This document shows positions 17,938-27,224 of a stretch of 64,000 nt of DNA, piece after piece; the stretch's first letter is position 1, and the number at the start of each line of letters is the position of its first letter. Source of the stretch: Streptococcus henryi DSM 19005 (GTDB lineage Bacteria > Bacillota > Bacilli > Lactobacillales > Streptococcaceae). Under the pieces are notes generated by a model. The model was not told the origin of the DNA. It did no database searches and saw only the letters and a list, made by a program, of their open reading frames with translations. Where the stretch lies: positions 62,001-126,000 of the forward strand of contig NZ_AQYA01000036.1 of NCBI RefSeq assembly GCF_000376985.1, given 5' to 3'. The translations under genes were made by a program, and so were the position numbers.

Positions 17938-19311
17938 ATGACTTTATTTACTAATCCTACTTTAATAACTGATATCTTAATTGTTGGAAGTGGGTGTTCT
18001 GGTTTATTTGCTGCCTTAAACCTCCCCAAGGATCTGAATATTACAATTATTTCTAAAGATAAACTTGAAAAAAGTAATTCTTTTCTTGCACAAGGAGGAA
18101 TTTGCAGGCTAAAAATGCCTGATGATTATCATTCATTTTTTGAAGATACTTTAAAAGCCGGTCACTATGAAAATAATCCTCAAGCGGTCGATATTATGAT
18201 AAAATCCTCTCCAGAAATTATTAACGATTTGGTAAATTTTGGTGTCAGCTTCCAAAAAAATAAACAAGGTGAACTTCTTTATACAAAGGAGGGGGCTCAT
18301 TCAACCAACCGAATTCTCTTTCACAAGGATATTACAGGTAAAGAAATTACCAGTCATCTCCTTAAACAAGCAAAAGAGCAAAGCAACATCCATTTTTTTG
18401 AAGACACTTGCCTATTAGACCTGTTAACCAAAGATAAGTCTTGTTTTGGAGCGATTGTCCGTCTAAACGAGGATAAAATAGTGAAGATTCTTGCGGAAAA
18501 AACTATTCTAGCAACTGGCGGAATTGGTGGGCTCTATGAAAAAAGTACAAATGTCAGACATCTAACCGGTGATGCTATTGCTATTGCCATAAAACACAAA
18601 ATAGAACTTAAGGATTTGTCTTATATTCAAATTCATCCAACAACTTTTTATCACAAGGATGGCGACGATTCCTGCTTCCTTATTTCAGAATCCGTTCGTG
18701 GTGAAGGTGCTAAACTTTATGATAAAAACATGCAGCCATTTGTAAATGAATTACTTCCACGGGATATCGTCACACAAGCTATCTTAAAACAAATGGCTAT
18801 TGATCAAACTGAATTTGTTTGGGAAGATCTCCGTCCTATTCCTAAGAAGGAGCTCCAAGAACATTTCCCAACTATAGTTAACCATTGTCTAAAAATGGGC
18901 TATAATCCTTATGAAGAATGTATCCCTGTCGTTCCTGCACAGCATTATTTTATGGGAGGTATAAAAGTTAACCTCAACAGCCAAACATCCATGTCCAATC
19001 TTTATGCCGTCGGTGAAACAGCATGCAATGGTGTTCATGGAAAAAATCGTCTGGCTAGTAATTCTTTATTAGAAAGCTTAGTTTTTGCTAAAAGAGCTGC
19101 ACAGCATATTAAGAAAAGCTTCTCTAAAACAAATGAGTTTCCAAGATGCTTTGACGACAATGATATTAATTTCTATTCCAATAAAAGTGAGCTTGAAAAA
19201 TATTACAGAGACCTTGTCTTATCAAAAATCGAAGAAGATAAATTACGAAAAGAAAGAACCCCTATTAACATTAGCATTAAATCAAAAAATCACCTTAAAA
19301 CTAGTATTTGA
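17938..19311 (+). CDS. nadB: L-aspartate oxidase NadB
   Basis: A 457-aa flavoprotein that oxidises L-aspartate to iminoaspartate for NadA. It has the FAD dinucleotide motif VGSGCSGLFAA (residues ~16-26), SFLAQGGIC, HSTNRILFHKD, ATGGIGGLYEKST and GGIKVNL...NLYAVGETACNGVHGKNRLASNSLLE. It is shorter than E. coli NadB (~540), the C-terminal helical domain being reduced. A purine-rich GGAAAGGAA lies some 14 nt before the ATG, so the ribosome site is weak. Downstream nadC starts 11 nt after the stop. Confidence 0.95.
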   Translation: MTLFTNPTLITDILIVGSGCSGLFAALNLPKDLNITIISKDKLEKSNSFLAQGGICRLKMPDDYHSFFEDTLKAGHYENNPQAVDIMIKSSPEIINDLVNFGVSFQKNKQGELLYTKEGAHSTNRILFHKDITGKEITSHLLKQAKEQSNIHFFEDTCLLDLLTKDKSCFGAIVRLNEDKIVKILAEKTILATGGIGGLYEKSTNVRHLTGDAIAIAIKHKIELKDLSYIQIHPTTFYHKDGDDSCFLISESVRGEGAKLYDKNMQPFVNELLPRDIVTQAILKQMAIDQTEFVWEDLRPIPKKELQEHFPTIVNHCLKMGYNPYEECIPVVPAQHYFMGGIKVNLNSQTSMSNLYAVGETACNGVHGKNRLASNSLLESLVFAKRAAQHIKKSFSKTNEFPRCFDDNDINFYSNKSELEKYYRDLVLSKIEEDKLRKERTPINISIKSKNHLKTSI

Positions 19312-19322
19312 AAGAGGCAATA

Positions 19323-20186
19323 ATGTTTGATTCGACCACATTAAAACTAAATGCAGATCCACTTATTTTAAGTGCACTCGCCGAAGACATCTCAAATGAA
19401 GATATCAGCACCCATAGTGTTATTAAAAAAACTACACTTGGAACAGTTGATTTAATTAGTAAAGAAAATGGCATTATTTGTGGACTGACTATTTTTCAAA
19501 GAGTCTTTCAATTACTAGATGATACCATTAAGTTCCGTTTTGATGTTCAGGATGGTGATTGGGTTCAAGCTGGACAAAAGCTGGGCAGTATCACAGGCGA
19601 TATCAGAGTACTCCTTTCTGGTGAACGAACTGCACTAAATTATCTTCAGCACATGAGTGGAATTGCGACATACACAAATGAATTCGTGAGCATTTTAAAA
19701 GACAGTGGCATAACTCTACTAGATTCACGCAAAACCACTCCAAATAATCGTATTTTTGAGAAATACGCTGTCAAAATCGGTGGGGCACAGAACCATCGTT
19801 ACAATCTTTCCGACGGTATTTTACTCAAAGATAATCATATCGGTGCAGCTGGGAGTATTAAAAAAGCAGTTCAATCCAGCCGTTCCTATATTGGCCATCT
19901 TAAAAAAATTGAAGTTGAAGTGGAAAACATTCAAATGGTAAAAGAAGCTCTAGAAGCTCAGGCAGATATTATTATGCTTGATAATATGAATATCGATCTC
20001 ATTAAAGAAGCTATTTCAATCATCGATAAAAAGGCAGAAATTGAAATTTCAGGCAATATTAGAAAAGAAAACATCCACTTATATCAGAACCTTGACGTTC
20101 AATACATCTCTAGTGGAGCACTGACTCACTCTGCTGATATACTAGATCTTTCATTAAAAAATCTACACCCAATTGAAGAAGCATAA
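19323..20186 (+). CDS. nadC: nicotinate-nucleotide pyrophosphorylase (carboxylating) NadC
   Basis: A 287-aa quinolinate phosphoribosyltransferase that makes nicotinate mononucleotide from quinolinate and PRPP. Landmarks: LAEDISNEDISTHS near the start, GERTALNYLQHMSGIAT, DSRKTTPNNRIFEKYAVKIGG, HRYNLSDGILLKDNH and the C-terminal EISGNI and YISSGALTHS. The ATG at 19323, with AAAGAGG upstream, is preferred to a TTG that overlaps the nadB stop. Completes de novo NAD synthesis with NadA and NadB. Confidence 0.97.
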   Translation: MFDSTTLKLNADPLILSALAEDISNEDISTHSVIKKTTLGTVDLISKENGIICGLTIFQRVFQLLDDTIKFRFDVQDGDWVQAGQKLGSITGDIRVLLSGERTALNYLQHMSGIATYTNEFVSILKDSGITLLDSRKTTPNNRIFEKYAVKIGGAQNHRYNLSDGILLKDNHIGAAGSIKKAVQSSRSYIGHLKKIEVEVENIQMVKEALEAQADIIMLDNMNIDLIKEAISIIDKKAEIEISGNIRKENIHLYQNLDVQYISSGALTHSADILDLSLKNLHPIEEA

Positions 20187-20206
20187 GAATTTCATTTTAA
20201 TCCGAC

Positions 20207-20234
20207 AAAAAAACCGACAAAATGCCGGTTTTTA
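20207..20234. terminator. bidirectional terminator between nadC and livF
   Basis: AAAAACCG/CGGTTTTT arms with A- and T-runs on either side, shared by the convergent nadBC and liv operons. Confidence 0.75.
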
Positions 20235-20269
20235 AACTTTATGAAATTAGTTGTTCGAATTCAAATTAA

Positions 20270-20980
20270 TTAACCACCAAGATAAGCTTTACGAACTTCT
20301 TCTGAAGCCAACAACTCCTGACCAGTACCTGATAAGACAATCTTACCAGTTTCAAGTACATAACCTCTGTCAGCAATTGAAAGAGCTTTATTTGCATTTT
20401 GCTCAATCAAAAGAACAGTTGTCCCTTGTTTTTGAATATCCTGAACAATATCAAAGATTTCTTGAATGAAAATCGGTGCCAATCCCATTGATGGTTCATC
20501 AAGTAAAAGTAACTTAGGCTTACTCATTAGAGCACGTCCCATAGCAAGCATCTGTTGTTCACCACCAGAGAGTGTGGCTGCATCTTGATTTTTACGCTCT
20601 TCTAAACGAGGAAAGCGAGCAAAGATTTTTTTCAAGTTAGCCTTATTTTCTTCCTTGTTTTTATTCAAGAAAGCTCCCATTTCAAGGTTTTCCATAACAG
20701 TTAATCCCGGGAAGACATGGCGCCCTTCTGGTACTTGGGCAAGACCATCTGCCACAATTTTACGTGCGGGTACTTTTTGAATTTTATTTCCTAAATAAGA
20801 AATGCTTCCACTACTTGGACGTACTAAACCTGAAATAGTTCGAAGAATAGAAGTTTTACCAGCACCGTTGGCTCCGATTAAGGTAACAACCTCCCCTTCA
20901 TTAACTTCAAAACTAACATCTTTTACTGCTTCAATCGCACCATAGCTAACTGAGAGATTTTTGACTTCTAACATTGCCAT
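20270..20980 (-). CDS. livF: branched-chain amino acid ABC transporter ATPase LivF
   Basis: A 236-aa ATPase: Walker A GANGAGKTS, signature LSGGEQQM, Walker B LLLLDEPSMGLAP. It ends in the family pattern ...VRKAYLGG. Start overlaps the livG stop by 1 nt (TAATG). Works with LivG, the LivH/LivM membrane pair and lipoprotein LivJ to import leucine, isoleucine and valine. Confidence 0.96.
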   Translation of the reverse strand: MAMLEVKNLSVSYGAIEAVKDVSFEVNEGEVVTLIGANGAGKTSILRTISGLVRPSSGSISYLGNKIQKVPARKIVADGLAQVPEGRHVFPGLTVMENLEMGAFLNKNKEENKANLKKIFARFPRLEERKNQDAATLSGGEQQMLAMGRALMSKPKLLLLDEPSMGLAPIFIQEIFDIVQDIQKQGTTVLLIEQNANKALSIADRGYVLETGKIVLSGTGQELLASEEVRKAYLGG

Positions 20981-21744
20981 TATGCATCACCCCCTAGATA
21001 AGCTTCAATAACGCGTTGGTTTGTCTTAATTTCGTCAGGCGTTCCGTGCGCAATTAAACGGCCATATTCCAAAACGTAGATACGTTCTGTTACTTCCATA
21101 ACTAGACTCATATCGTGTTCAATTAGAATGATTGTGATGCCAAATTCCTCTTTAATTTGACGAATCAAAGCTGTTAATTCAGCTGTTTCCTGTGGATTCA
21201 TGCCTGCAGCAGGTTCATCAAGGAAAAGAATTTTAGGCTCTGTTGCTAAGGCACGAACAATTTCCAAACGGCGTTGTTGTCCATATGGAAGATTTTTAGC
21301 CAATGTGTCAGCTTCACCTTCTAAATTGAAAATTGCCAACAATTCCATTGCTTTCTTGCGTAGCGCATCTTCACTTTGATAATACTTTGGAAGACGTAGC
21401 AAACTTGAGAAAATATGTGGTTTGTGCTGATTGCCCATTCCAACTAAAACATTATCCAAAACAGTCATGTTTTTGAACAAGCGAATATTTTGGAAAGTAC
21501 GTGATAGACCTAGTGAAGCAATTTTATCTGGCTTTTTCCCGTTTAAAACAATACCATCTAAAGTTACAGTACCTTCACTTGGAACATACACACCAGTTAA
21601 AAGGTTGAAAAGTGTTGTTTTTCCGGCACCATTCGGACCGATTAGCCCCACCAATTCTCCCTCATTTAACTCTAAAGTGACATCACCAACGGCAGTCAAA
21701 CCACCGAAGTTCTTTGTCAAATTTTTCACATCAAGAAGTGCCAT
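20980..21744 (-). CDS. livG: branched-chain amino acid ABC transporter ATPase LivG
   Basis: A 254-aa ATPase: Walker A GPNGAGKTT, signature LPYGQQRRLE, Walker B ILFLDEPAAGMNP and the C-terminal extension IKTNQRVIEAYLGGDA typical of LivG. 1-nt TAATG overlaps with livM upstream and livF downstream. Confidence 0.96.
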   Translation of the reverse strand: MALLDVKNLTKNFGGLTAVGDVTLELNEGELVGLIGPNGAGKTTLFNLLTGVYVPSEGTVTLDGIVLNGKKPDKIASLGLSRTFQNIRLFKNMTVLDNVLVGMGNQHKPHIFSSLLRLPKYYQSEDALRKKAMELLAIFNLEGEADTLAKNLPYGQQRRLEIVRALATEPKILFLDEPAAGMNPQETAELTALIRQIKEEFGITIILIEHDMSLVMEVTERIYVLEYGRLIAHGTPDEIKTNQRVIEAYLGGDA

Positions 21745-22697
21745 TATTTGCCCTCCTTAGCTTTTTTTGAAAATAATTTTGAAAGCATCAACTCTTTTGT
21801 ACCTAGTAATCCGCCTGGACGGAAAACCATCACAAGAATAAGAGCTAATGAGTAAATAATCATGCGAAGCTCAGAAACACTTTGCAAATACATGTTCAAA
21901 ATACCAAGAACGATTGCAGCTACGATTGTTCCAGTCATTGATCCCAAACCACCAAGTACAGCGATAATTAAGTAATCAATTGAACGCATGATTGTGAAAT
22001 CTTTAGGAACAACTGTTCCGATATAACCAACATAAAGTGAACCAGCAATACTTGCTGTCATTGCAGCAAATGCAAAAGTCATTACTTTAATTTTAGTAGT
22101 GTTAACTCCCATTGATTCAGCTGCAATTTCATCTTCACGAACCGAGATGACTTGACGTCCGACAGATGAACGTAAGAAATTGAGCATTAAAATAGCAATG
22201 ATGACCACAAAGGCGAATACTAATTGCCAGCTTGTATAAGGAAGGATACCTGTTAAACCAGCCGCACCATTTGTAAAATCACCGCCATTGACGATGGCAA
22301 TACGAATAATTTCAGCTACCCCAAGAGTAGCAATTGCAAGGTAATCCCCCTTCAAACGAAGAGTAGGAAAACCAACGATAACCGCTACAAGACCTGCTAC
22401 CAGCATACCAACAAGCATTGACAAGTAGAAGCCTGCATAGGTAGGATTAGATTTAGTTAGAATAGCCGTTGCATAGGCGCCAATGGCCATGAAACCTGCT
22501 TGACCCAATGGAAATTGCCCTGAGAAACCTAAAACTAGATTAGTTCCCATTGCCATAATCATTGAAATACCAATACCCATTAAAATTTGTAAATGGTAAA
22601 GACGGATAACACCCGCACTAACCAAGACTGTGAGAGAAAGGTAAACAATTGCAATCAAAGCAAGCCAAGATAAAATTGATTTTAGATTCTTTTTCAT
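21744..22697 (-). CDS. livM: branched-chain amino acid ABC permease LivM
   Basis: A 317-aa membrane protein with ~9 helices and family segments NLVLGFSGQFPLGQAGFMAIGAY, LRLKGDYLAIATLGVAEI and GGLGSMTGTIVAAI. The livH stop is 2 nt upstream of its ATG. Forms the channel with LivH. Confidence 0.95.
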   Translation of the reverse strand: MKKNLKSILSWLALIAIVYLSLTVLVSAGVIRLYHLQILMGIGISMIMAMGTNLVLGFSGQFPLGQAGFMAIGAYATAILTKSNPTYAGFYLSMLVGMLVAGLVAVIVGFPTLRLKGDYLAIATLGVAEIIRIAIVNGGDFTNGAAGLTGILPYTSWQLVFAFVVIIAILMLNFLRSSVGRQVISVREDEIAAESMGVNTTKIKVMTFAFAAMTASIAGSLYVGYIGTVVPKDFTIMRSIDYLIIAVLGGLGSMTGTIVAAIVLGILNMYLQSVSELRMIIYSLALILVMVFRPGGLLGTKELMLSKLFSKKAKEGK

Positions 22698-22699
22698 GC

Positions 22700-23569
22700 T
22701 TACACCTTCTCTTTCACATTTTTTCCAAGAATACCTGCAGGTCGTACCAAAAGAATAACTATCAAAATAGCATAAACGACGGCATCTTTGTAACTTGATA
22801 GACCAATAGAAACTGAGAATGTTTCCAAAAGACCAATAATGAACCCACCAAGTGCAGCTCCAGGAATAATTCCAATACCACCCAGTACCGCAGCAACGAA
22901 GGCTTTAATACCAGGAGTCATACCCATAAGTGGATCAATAGAGTTGTAGTACAATCCAATTAACACACCAGCTGCACCAGCCAAAGCTGACCCTAAAGCA
23001 AATGTGAAACTGATTGTTGAATTGACATTAATTCCCATGAGTTGTGCAGCATCACTATCAACCGAAACAGCACGCATGGCTTTACCCATTTTTGTTTTTT
23101 GGACAATAAATTGCAGAGCCATCATCAAGAAAATAGAGACACCAAGAATTGTCAACTGAACGTTTGTGACACTAATTGGACCTAAGTTATATTTGACAGT
23201 CTGTAGGGCTTGAGGAAAGGCACGAATATCGGCACCAACAAGGTAAACCATACCGTATTCCAAGAAGAATGAAACTCCGATTGCTGTAATCAAAGCAGCA
23301 ATACGAGTTGAGTTACGAAGCGGACGATAGGCTAAGAATTCAATCACCATACCTAGAATTGCTGTTAACACCATCGTTAAAATGAGGGCAATAAAGAAAT
23401 TCATATGGAAGGTATTGATTAAATAATAACCAATAAAAGCACCCATCATGTAAATATCACCATGAGCGAAGTTAATTAACTTGATAATACCATAAACCAT
23501 AGTATATCCAAGGGCAAGCAGTGCATAGACGCTTCCCAAAATCAAGCCGTTAACAAGTTGTTGGAGCAT
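22700..23569 (-). CDS. livH: branched-chain amino acid ABC permease LivH
   Basis: A 289-aa membrane protein beginning MLQQLVNGLILGSVYALLALG, with GYTMVYGIIKLINFAHGD and GGIGIIPGAALGGFIIG. The ATG at 23569 gives the length expected for LivH; an in-frame GTG eight codons upstream is less likely. Preceded by a GGTGAA ribosome site. Confidence 0.95.
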   Translation of the reverse strand: MLQQLVNGLILGSVYALLALGYTMVYGIIKLINFAHGDIYMMGAFIGYYLINTFHMNFFIALILTMVLTAILGMVIEFLAYRPLRNSTRIAALITAIGVSFFLEYGMVYLVGADIRAFPQALQTVKYNLGPISVTNVQLTILGVSIFLMMALQFIVQKTKMGKAMRAVSVDSDAAQLMGINVNSTISFTFALGSALAGAAGVLIGLYYNSIDPLMGMTPGIKAFVAAVLGGIGIIPGAALGGFIIGLLETFSVSIGLSSYKDAVVYAILIVILLVRPAGILGKNVKEKV

Positions 23570-23636
23570 AATTTCACCAAACTTTCTAAACACAATAAGA
23601 ACTGGGAAGTGGAATGCTCCCCAGACCTTTTTAATT

Positions 23637-24809
23637 CTATTTTACTTCAACAGCTGTTGCTGATTTTTGTACACCATTTTCCAATTCAACCATGATTGCT
23701 GATTTAACTGGGTTATGGTCCTCATCAATAGTCATTTGACCAGTGACACCATCAAAATCTTTAAGTGATGCTAAGTTAGCAGCCAACTCTTTAGAATCTT
23801 TGGCACCTTTTGCAGCTTCCGCAGCCATATAGATTGAATCATAAGCAAGGGCTGCAAACATATTTGGCTCTTCACCAAATTTATCTGTGTATGCTTTAAT
23901 AAAGTTTTCAGATTTAGCTTCAGAAAGTTTTACACTTGTTGAATAACCTGCTACGTAGAAGACATTTGTTGCATTACCAGCACCAGCAGCTTCAACGAAT
24001 TTAGAATCTGAGAAACCATCAGGACCCAAGATTGGATTTTCAATACCAATTTCACGAGCTTGTTTTGTAATCAAACCAGTTTCAGTGTAATAACCAAGAA
24101 GGACTACTGTATCAAAATCTTTAGATTTAACCTTTGTCAAAGCAGCCTGGAAGTCTTTATCACCAGATTGGTAAGTTTCTTCAATTACTTCACCTTTGTA
24201 GGCTTCCTTGAAGGCTTTGTAAAGACCTTTTGCATAATCACTTGATGCGTCATAATAGACAAATGCCTTTTTAGATGACAAGTTCTCAGTTGCGTATTGG
24301 GCAATAACTTGACCTTGATAGCTATCTTGGAAAGTTGTACGGAAGACAAAGTCTTCAACTTTTCCATCTTTTGATGTCAAGTCATCCTGAGTACCTGAAG
24401 GTGTCAAAAGCGGAACACCAGCCTTTGTTGCATTTGGTGATGCAGAGGCTACCGCACCTGAAGTTGCAGGACCAAGAATCAAACTAACTTTATCTTCAGT
24501 AGCAAGACTTGTTGAAAGTGTTGCAGCTTCAGAGTTATCAGATTTGTTATCTTTTGAGACAACTTCAATTTTTTTTCCATCAACGCCACCTGCTGCATTG
24601 ATTTCTTCAACAGCAAGGTCAGCTCCGTTTTTCTCTTGGTTACCGTAGGCAGCTACTGCTCCTGACAATTCCAAGTTGTAGCCAATTTTAAGTGTTTCAC
24701 CAATTTCATTACCTGTAGCATCTGTTGTTGAACTTGGTGCCGCTCCACATGCTGCAAGCACAGCTGCGCTTAGAAAAGCCACTGCTGTCAAAGCAAATTT
24801 TTTCTTCAT
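23637..24809 (-). CDS. livJ: branched-chain amino acid-binding lipoprotein LivJ
   Basis: A 390-aa periplasmic-binding-fold protein. The lipoprotein signal has lipobox LAAC (Cys21), then a low-complexity linker and the Leu/Ile/Val-binding domain beginning LKIGYNLELSGAVAAYG with a later LLTPSGTQDDLT ligand loop. AAGGAG precedes the ATG. First gene of livJHMGF, with promoter TTGACA-17-TATTCT at 24849-24877. Confidence 0.96.
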   Translation of the reverse strand: MKKKFALTAVAFLSAAVLAACGAAPSSTTDATGNEIGETLKIGYNLELSGAVAAYGNQEKNGADLAVEEINAAGGVDGKKIEVVSKDNKSDNSEAATLSTSLATEDKVSLILGPATSGAVASASPNATKAGVPLLTPSGTQDDLTSKDGKVEDFVFRTTFQDSYQGQVIAQYATENLSSKKAFVYYDASSDYAKGLYKAFKEAYKGEVIEETYQSGDKDFQAALTKVKSKDFDTVVLLGYYTETGLITKQAREIGIENPILGPDGFSDSKFVEAAGAGNATNVFYVAGYSTSVKLSEAKSENFIKAYTDKFGEEPNMFAALAYDSIYMAAEAAKGAKDSKELAANLASLKDFDGVTGQMTIDEDHNPVKSAIMVELENGVQKSATAVEVK

Positions 24810-24848
24810 ATTGTTTCTCCTTAAGCTTTCTTTAATGATATGTTAATA

Positions 24849-24877
24849 AGAATACTGAATTATCTGAAAATTGTCAA
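24849..24877 (-). promoter_or_regulatory. liv operon promoter
   Basis: -35 TTGACA (24872-24877), 17 bp, -10 TATTCT (24849-24854) on minus, 40 nt before livJ. Confidence 0.7.
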
Positions 24878-24882
24878 GGTAT

Positions 24883-25155
24883 TTAATTGACTTTTTCTAA
24901 ACTTTCTTCGCGGTAAAGGCTTCCAACAAAATCTGTGTCAATTTCGTCAAAGTAAGATGGTTTGACTTCTTTTACAAATTTTTGTTGCGATAGCTCTGCC
25001 ATTGTTTCCTCAACTTCTTCCTGATTTAGATAAAGCAATAGATATCTTAATCGACGAGAATGGTAATGCACGTCCCCATATTTGGAAACCTTACGCGCAT
25101 CACGGTTGTAGTATAGATAAACGACAAGACCTTGTCGGCTAGTTCTCTCAAACAT
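24883..25155 (-). CDS. YlbG-family (DUF2129) protein
   Basis: A 90-aa protein with the YlbG/DUF2129 pattern: [26 protein letters not shown] near residues 10-35 and [18 protein letters not shown] later. Role unproven. It overlaps the ylbF-like gene by 8 nt, as the two are adjacent in Bacillus. A 10/11 relative of the AATAGCAGAGC word lies at 24993-25003. Confidence 0.85.
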   Translation of the reverse strand: MFERTSRQGLVVYLYYNRDARKVSKYGDVHYHSRRLRYLLLYLNQEEVEETMAELSQQKFVKEVKPSYFDEIDTDFVGSLYREESLEKVN

Positions 25156-25600
25156 CGGATTCCTTCTCTCTTATATTTCCACCCCGACCTTTTCCATGTA
25201 TAGGCTTATGAGAAGCTAAAGGAAGACCTGTATCTACAAATATCGACGTCGAAATCACCTCTGTCAGGCTACTTGTGAGTTTCGCTAAAACTTCTTGAAG
25301 AGCTACTTCTGCCTGTCTATAAGCAATAACTTTTGGATTCAAATCTATCTCTCTTTTTCGAGAGAAAAGCTGACGCCTAAGTTGCGAAATGTCAGATCTG
25401 TAAGGGGCAAATGCTTTAATCGAATCATAGTCCTCTTTTAGCACTTGAAATTCATTAATACGCTCTTGGAGCTCTAAATCAGATAGAAAATCTGATTTCT
25501 TCTCCTTATACTCAGCTACTAGTGATAGATTCAAGAAGCTTTGAGCAACCTCATCAATTGCTTCATCAATAGCAACTAATTCTTGATTGATAGATAACAT
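25148..25600 (-). CDS. YlbF/RicF-family protein
   Basis: A 150-aa mostly helical protein of the YlbF/YmcA family: [16 protein letters not shown] near the start and a central coiled coil. The charged C-terminal tail (GKGRGG) is longer than the core domain. In B. subtilis YlbF is part of the RicAFT complex acting with RNase Y; ricT is at 13521-14321. The ATG has no ribosome site, but a TGTTATAAT extended -10 ends 6 nt before it, implying a leaderless transcript. Confidence 0.8.
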   Translation of the reverse strand: MLSINQELVAIDEAIDEVAQSFLNLSLVAEYKEKKSDFLSDLELQERINEFQVLKEDYDSIKAFAPYRSDISQLRRQLFSRKREIDLNPKVIAYRQAEVALQEVLAKLTSSLTEVISTSIFVDTGLPLASHKPIHGKGRGGNIREKESDV

Positions 25601-25606
25601 ACCATT

Positions 25607-25612
25607 ATTATA
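25607..25612 (-). promoter_or_regulatory. -10 box of ylbF-like gene, leaderless spacing
   Basis: TGTTATAAT on minus; only 6 nt separate the -10 from the ATG and no Shine-Dalgarno is present. Confidence 0.6.
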
Positions 25613-25628
25613 ACATACTTTAATCTAT

Positions 25629-25655
25629 GAAAAAAGAAGATCCGAAGATCTTCTT
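25629..25655 (-). terminator. clpP terminator
   Basis: AAGAAGATC/GATCTTCTT hairpin followed on minus by T6; immediately after clpP. Confidence 0.85.
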
Positions 25656-25664
25656 GCCTAACTT

Positions 25665-26255
25665 TTATTTCAAATCATTGTTAGTCATGATTTCATCAAT
25701 GAAACCATAATCAAGTGTTTCTTGTGCACTCATCCAGTAATCACGTTCAGCATCCTTATGGATTTGGCGAACAGTTTTACCAGAATTGTCTGCCAAGATT
25801 TGCTCCAAAGTTTTACGTGTTTTTAGCAAATGTTCTGCAGCAATTGCCATGTCAGTTTGTTGAGTACCGCCGCCAGTACCACCCATTGGCTGGTGAATCA
25901 TGTATTCAGCATGTGGCAGCATGAAACGTTTACCTTTAGCACCTGATGATGCAATAATTGTCCCCATTGATGCAGCCATACCCATGACGATAGTTTGAAC
26001 ATCTGATTTAATGAAGTTCATGGTATCAACGATAGCCAAACCTGCTGATACAGATCCTCCAGGTGTATTGACATAAAGATAGATATCTTTTGTATTGTCT
26101 TGGGCATCCAAGAATAATAGCTGAGCAATGATAGAGTTAGCCATATTATCTTCAACTGGTCCAGTCAACATGATAATACGGTCTTTCAAAAGGCGAGAAT
26201 AAATATCGTATGAGCGTTCGCCACGACTCGTTTGTTCGATAACTACAGGAATCAT
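25665..26255 (-). CDS. clpP: ATP-dependent Clp protease proteolytic subunit ClpP
   Basis: A 196-aa serine protease subunit. The nucleophile Ser is in [12 protein letters not shown] (near residue 96), the His in [12 protein letters not shown] (near 121) and the Asp in the DRDYWMS-like segment [11 protein letters not shown]. Forms the tetradecameric barrel used by ClpX, ClpC and ClpE. Upstream are a CtsR box overlapping -35 and a near-perfect CIRCE element, pointing to dual heat-shock control as described in S. salivarius. Confidence 0.97.
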   Translation of the reverse strand: MIPVVIEQTSRGERSYDIYSRLLKDRIIMLTGPVEDNMANSIIAQLLFLDAQDNTKDIYLYVNTPGGSVSAGLAIVDTMNFIKSDVQTIVMGMAASMGTIIASSGAKGKRFMLPHAEYMIHQPMGGTGGGTQQTDMAIAAEHLLKTRKTLEQILADNSGKTVRQIHKDAERDYWMSAQETLDYGFIDEIMTNNDLK

Positions 26256-26288
26256 ATTTTTTCCTCTTTCTAATGTTTTCTTGAAGCT

Positions 26289-26318
26289 ATTATATGCTTT
26301 TAGTCAGAAAAGGTCAAA
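26289..26318 (-). promoter_or_regulatory. clpP promoter and CtsR box
   Basis: On minus: -35 TTGACC (26312-26317), 17-bp spacer, -10 TATAAT (26289-26294). AGTCAGA-AAA-GGTCAAA (26302-26318) matches the CtsR heptad repeat with one mismatch and covers -35. Confidence 0.85.
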
Positions 26319-26334
26319 TAAAAAACTTCAAATT

Positions 26335-26361
26335 TTAGCACTTAAAACTATTGAGTGCTAA
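26335..26361. promoter_or_regulatory. CIRCE element (HrcA operator) upstream of clpP
   Basis: TTAGCACTT-N9-GAGTGCTAA matches the 9-N9-9 CIRCE consensus at 17 of 18 positions; it lies just upstream of the CtsR box. Confidence 0.85.
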
Positions 26362-26390
26362 AAAGGGGAAAACCGAAATTTTCCCTTTTC
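26360..26390 (-). terminator. upp terminator
   Basis: AAAGGGAAAA/TTTTCCCC hairpin with a T tail on minus, 5 nt past the upp stop. Confidence 0.75.
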
Positions 26391-26394
26391 ATCT

Positions 26395-27024
26395 TTATTT
26401 AGTACCAAACAAGCGGTCACCTGCGTCACCGAGTCCTGGGACGATATAGCCATTTTCGTTTAATTTTTCATCAAGAGCTGCGGTGTAAATATCAATATCA
26501 GGGTGAGCATCTTGGAGAGCTTTAACCCCTTCTGGAGCTGCAACGAGGCAGACAAATTTAATATTAGCTGCACCGCGTTTTTTCAACGAATCAACAGCCA
26601 AAACTGCAGAACCTCCTGTAGCAAGCATCGGATCTACTAGGAAAATTTGGCGGTGGTCAATATCTTCAGGTAATTTCACCAAATATTCAACTGGCTGTAA
26701 TGTTTCTTCATCACGGTACATACCGATATGACCAACTTTTGCTGCCGGTACTAAGCTGAGAAGTCCATCAACCATACCAATACCTGCTCGAAGAATTGGA
26801 ACAATAGCTAATTTTTTACCTGCCAATTGTTTTTGGACAGTTTTTGTGATTGGTGTTTCGATTTCAACATCTTCTAGTGGTAGGTCGCGAGACACCTCGT
26901 AACCCATCAACATTGCAATTTCATTTACTAATTCGCGAAAGTCTTTAGTCGATGTTGTTGTACGACGCAAAATTGACAATTTGTGCTGAATAAGCGGATG
27001 TGAAATAACTTGAAATTTTCCCAT
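26395..27024 (-). CDS. upp: uracil phosphoribosyltransferase
   Basis: A 209-aa enzyme: [20 protein letters not shown] at the start, [13 protein letters not shown], the PRPP loop [12 protein letters not shown] and [17 protein letters not shown] at the C-terminus (uracil site). Converts uracil and PRPP to UMP. AAAGGA precedes the ATG. The upp-clpP-liv order is as I recall from pneumococcus. Confidence 0.98.
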   Translation of the reverse strand: MGKFQVISHPLIQHKLSILRRTTTSTKDFRELVNEIAMLMGYEVSRDLPLEDVEIETPITKTVQKQLAGKKLAIVPILRAGIGMVDGLLSLVPAAKVGHIGMYRDEETLQPVEYLVKLPEDIDHRQIFLVDPMLATGGSAVLAVDSLKKRGAANIKFVCLVAAPEGVKALQDAHPDIDIYTAALDEKLNENGYIVPGLGDAGDRLFGTK

Positions 27025-27181
27025 GGTTCATTTTCCTTTAATAATTTTTGTTAGTGTGGCCATTATGATAAGTAAGTACCATATGTTTTATCTTGTGCAA
27101 AATGAAAGGATAACAATTAATCCACTTTCTATTTTAAACATTCTAAGAATCCACACAAGTCCTCAGTTATTATACCAAAAA

Positions 27182-27218
27182 AAAGATAAAAACGCTTGCC
27201 AAATTTGACAAACGTTTC
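27182..27218 (-). terminator. levansucrase terminator
   Basis: AAACGTTTGTC/GGCAAGCGTTT arms on minus with a T-rich tail. Confidence 0.7.
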
Positions 27219-27224
27219 TTTTTA

